Origin: Lachnospiraceae bacterium JC7
GTDB lineage: Bacteria > Bacillota > Clostridia > Lachnospirales > Lachnospiraceae
NCBI GenBank assembly: GCA_000513555.1
Contig: ALYD01000029.1
Span: forward strand, 1 to 42,254
DNA: 42,254 nucleotides
Reading direction: 5' to 3'
Shown here: piece after piece, positions 41,903 through 42,254 of the stretch
Position numbering within the stretch: position 1 is the first letter of the stretch
How the letters are laid out: each line of letters begins with the position of its first letter
The notes under the pieces: generated by a model
The model's input: the letters and a program-made list of their open reading frames with translations, nothing else
Databases searched by the model: none
Told to the model about the DNA's origin: nothing
Position numbers and translations under genes: made by a program

Positions 41903-42254
41903 TTATGTCCATGATTCTCCTACTTGTAATGCTTTCATTATTACTTCAAAATCACTCAAATGAATATAATGTCCACTATTGTCTGCTCTTAACAAGATTG
42001 ATTTTTCTGAAAAAGTAAGGTATTCCTGCATCAAAGACTGCCACAGCTCTTCAACTTTTTCTGCAAATTCTTTTGTGGTTTGTCCAAATTCCATGATTTC
42101 TTTTATTTCAAATTCACTTCCATGGGTTATAAGTACGATAGGAATCTGCGGAAAGTTTCCTCTTTCTTTTAATTGACAAATTTCCTTTTCCTCATGTGCC
42201 AGGCGATATTCCTCTAAGGCGGAATCATGAAGTTCTACCTTTGTTAATTCATCT
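41903..42254 (-). CDS. Alpha/beta hydrolase, C-terminal part (runs off the window)
   Basis: About 116 codons are visible to the right edge, with no start. The frame reads FPQIPIVLITHGSEFEIKE, a charged helical region TTKEFAEKVEELWQSLMQEY, and ILLRADNSGHYIHLSDFEVI with the catalytic-type histidine of GHYIHL. This tail is typical of small alpha/beta hydrolases (esterase/lipase or peptidase-like); the nucleophile elbow should lie beyond the window. The substrate cannot be told. Confidence 0.75.
   Translation of the reverse strand, partial: DELTKVELHDSALEEYRLAHEEKEICQLKERGNFPQIPIVLITHGSEFEIKEIMEFGQTTKEFAEKVEELWQSLMQEYLTFSEKSILLRADNSGHYIHLSDFEVIMKALQVGESWT

Overview
The window looks like chromosomal DNA of a low-GC Gram-positive of the class Clostridia, most likely a Lachnospiraceae (Butyrivibrio-like) bacterium. 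This is inferred from AGGAGG-type ribosome sites, A/T-rich intergenic DNA with short hairpin terminators, and the family mix (DUF1848, CmpB-type membrane protein, DUF2992 with a yjdF-type leader, PrfH with RtcB). There is no phage, insertion sequence, CRISPR array or rRNA. Most genes are on the minus strand and sit in one- to four-gene units. The window is unusually rich in recently broken genes.

Layout. 1-760: two fused gene relics. 927-3425: a membrane GGDEF-EAL protein. 3587-4279: a class I glutamine amidotransferase-like peptidase; a relic of a paralogue lies at 592-757. 4442-7979: a complete polar amino acid ABC importer with a divergent, nonsense-interrupted LysR regulator (8245-9129). 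9203-18243: housekeeping and accessory enzymes (PAP2 phosphatase, ArsC/Spx-like protein, metallophosphoesterase, methyltransferase, two flavodoxin-like reductases, nitroreductase, peptide deformylase) with MATE and ABC-ATPase relics between them. 18501-22139: surface acyltransferase, SGNH hydrolase, CorA and two small membrane proteins.

22291-25976 is the most interesting part, an RNA-repair island read on the minus strand. Its order is a tRNA-Lys(UUU)-like leader lacking an acceptor stem, rtcB, an XRE regulator, a second promoter with a 25-codon upstream ORF inside a nested RNA structure, a second rtcB starting at TTG, and prfH overlapping it by 4 bp. RtcB ligases reseal RNAs cut by ribotoxins, and PrfH releases peptides from damaged ribosomes. 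Two ligases, one release factor, a regulator and two elaborate leaders suggest a damage-responsive ribosome/tRNA repair unit. The leaders are the part I have not seen described.

26051-42254: a 48-codon gene, a cysteine hydrolase, a DUF1848 protein, a collapsed recD2, a yjdF-type riboswitch with its DUF2992 gene, a GNAT enzyme, and a two-gene unit encoding membrane-anchored extracellular proteins, one a 1013-residue zinc-ribbon/HExxH protein. Then come a NUDIX hydrolase, small enzymes, a metallo-beta-lactamase-fold protein with an internal deletion, and an AAA ATPase whose promoter carries decamers phased every 10 bp. The right end has a beta-propeller-like protein, a triply damaged HD gene, a methyltransferase, a transporter relic and an alpha/beta hydrolase running off the window. 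Several intergenic cassettes are duplicated across the right half, and short-repeat deletions explain some of the broken genes.
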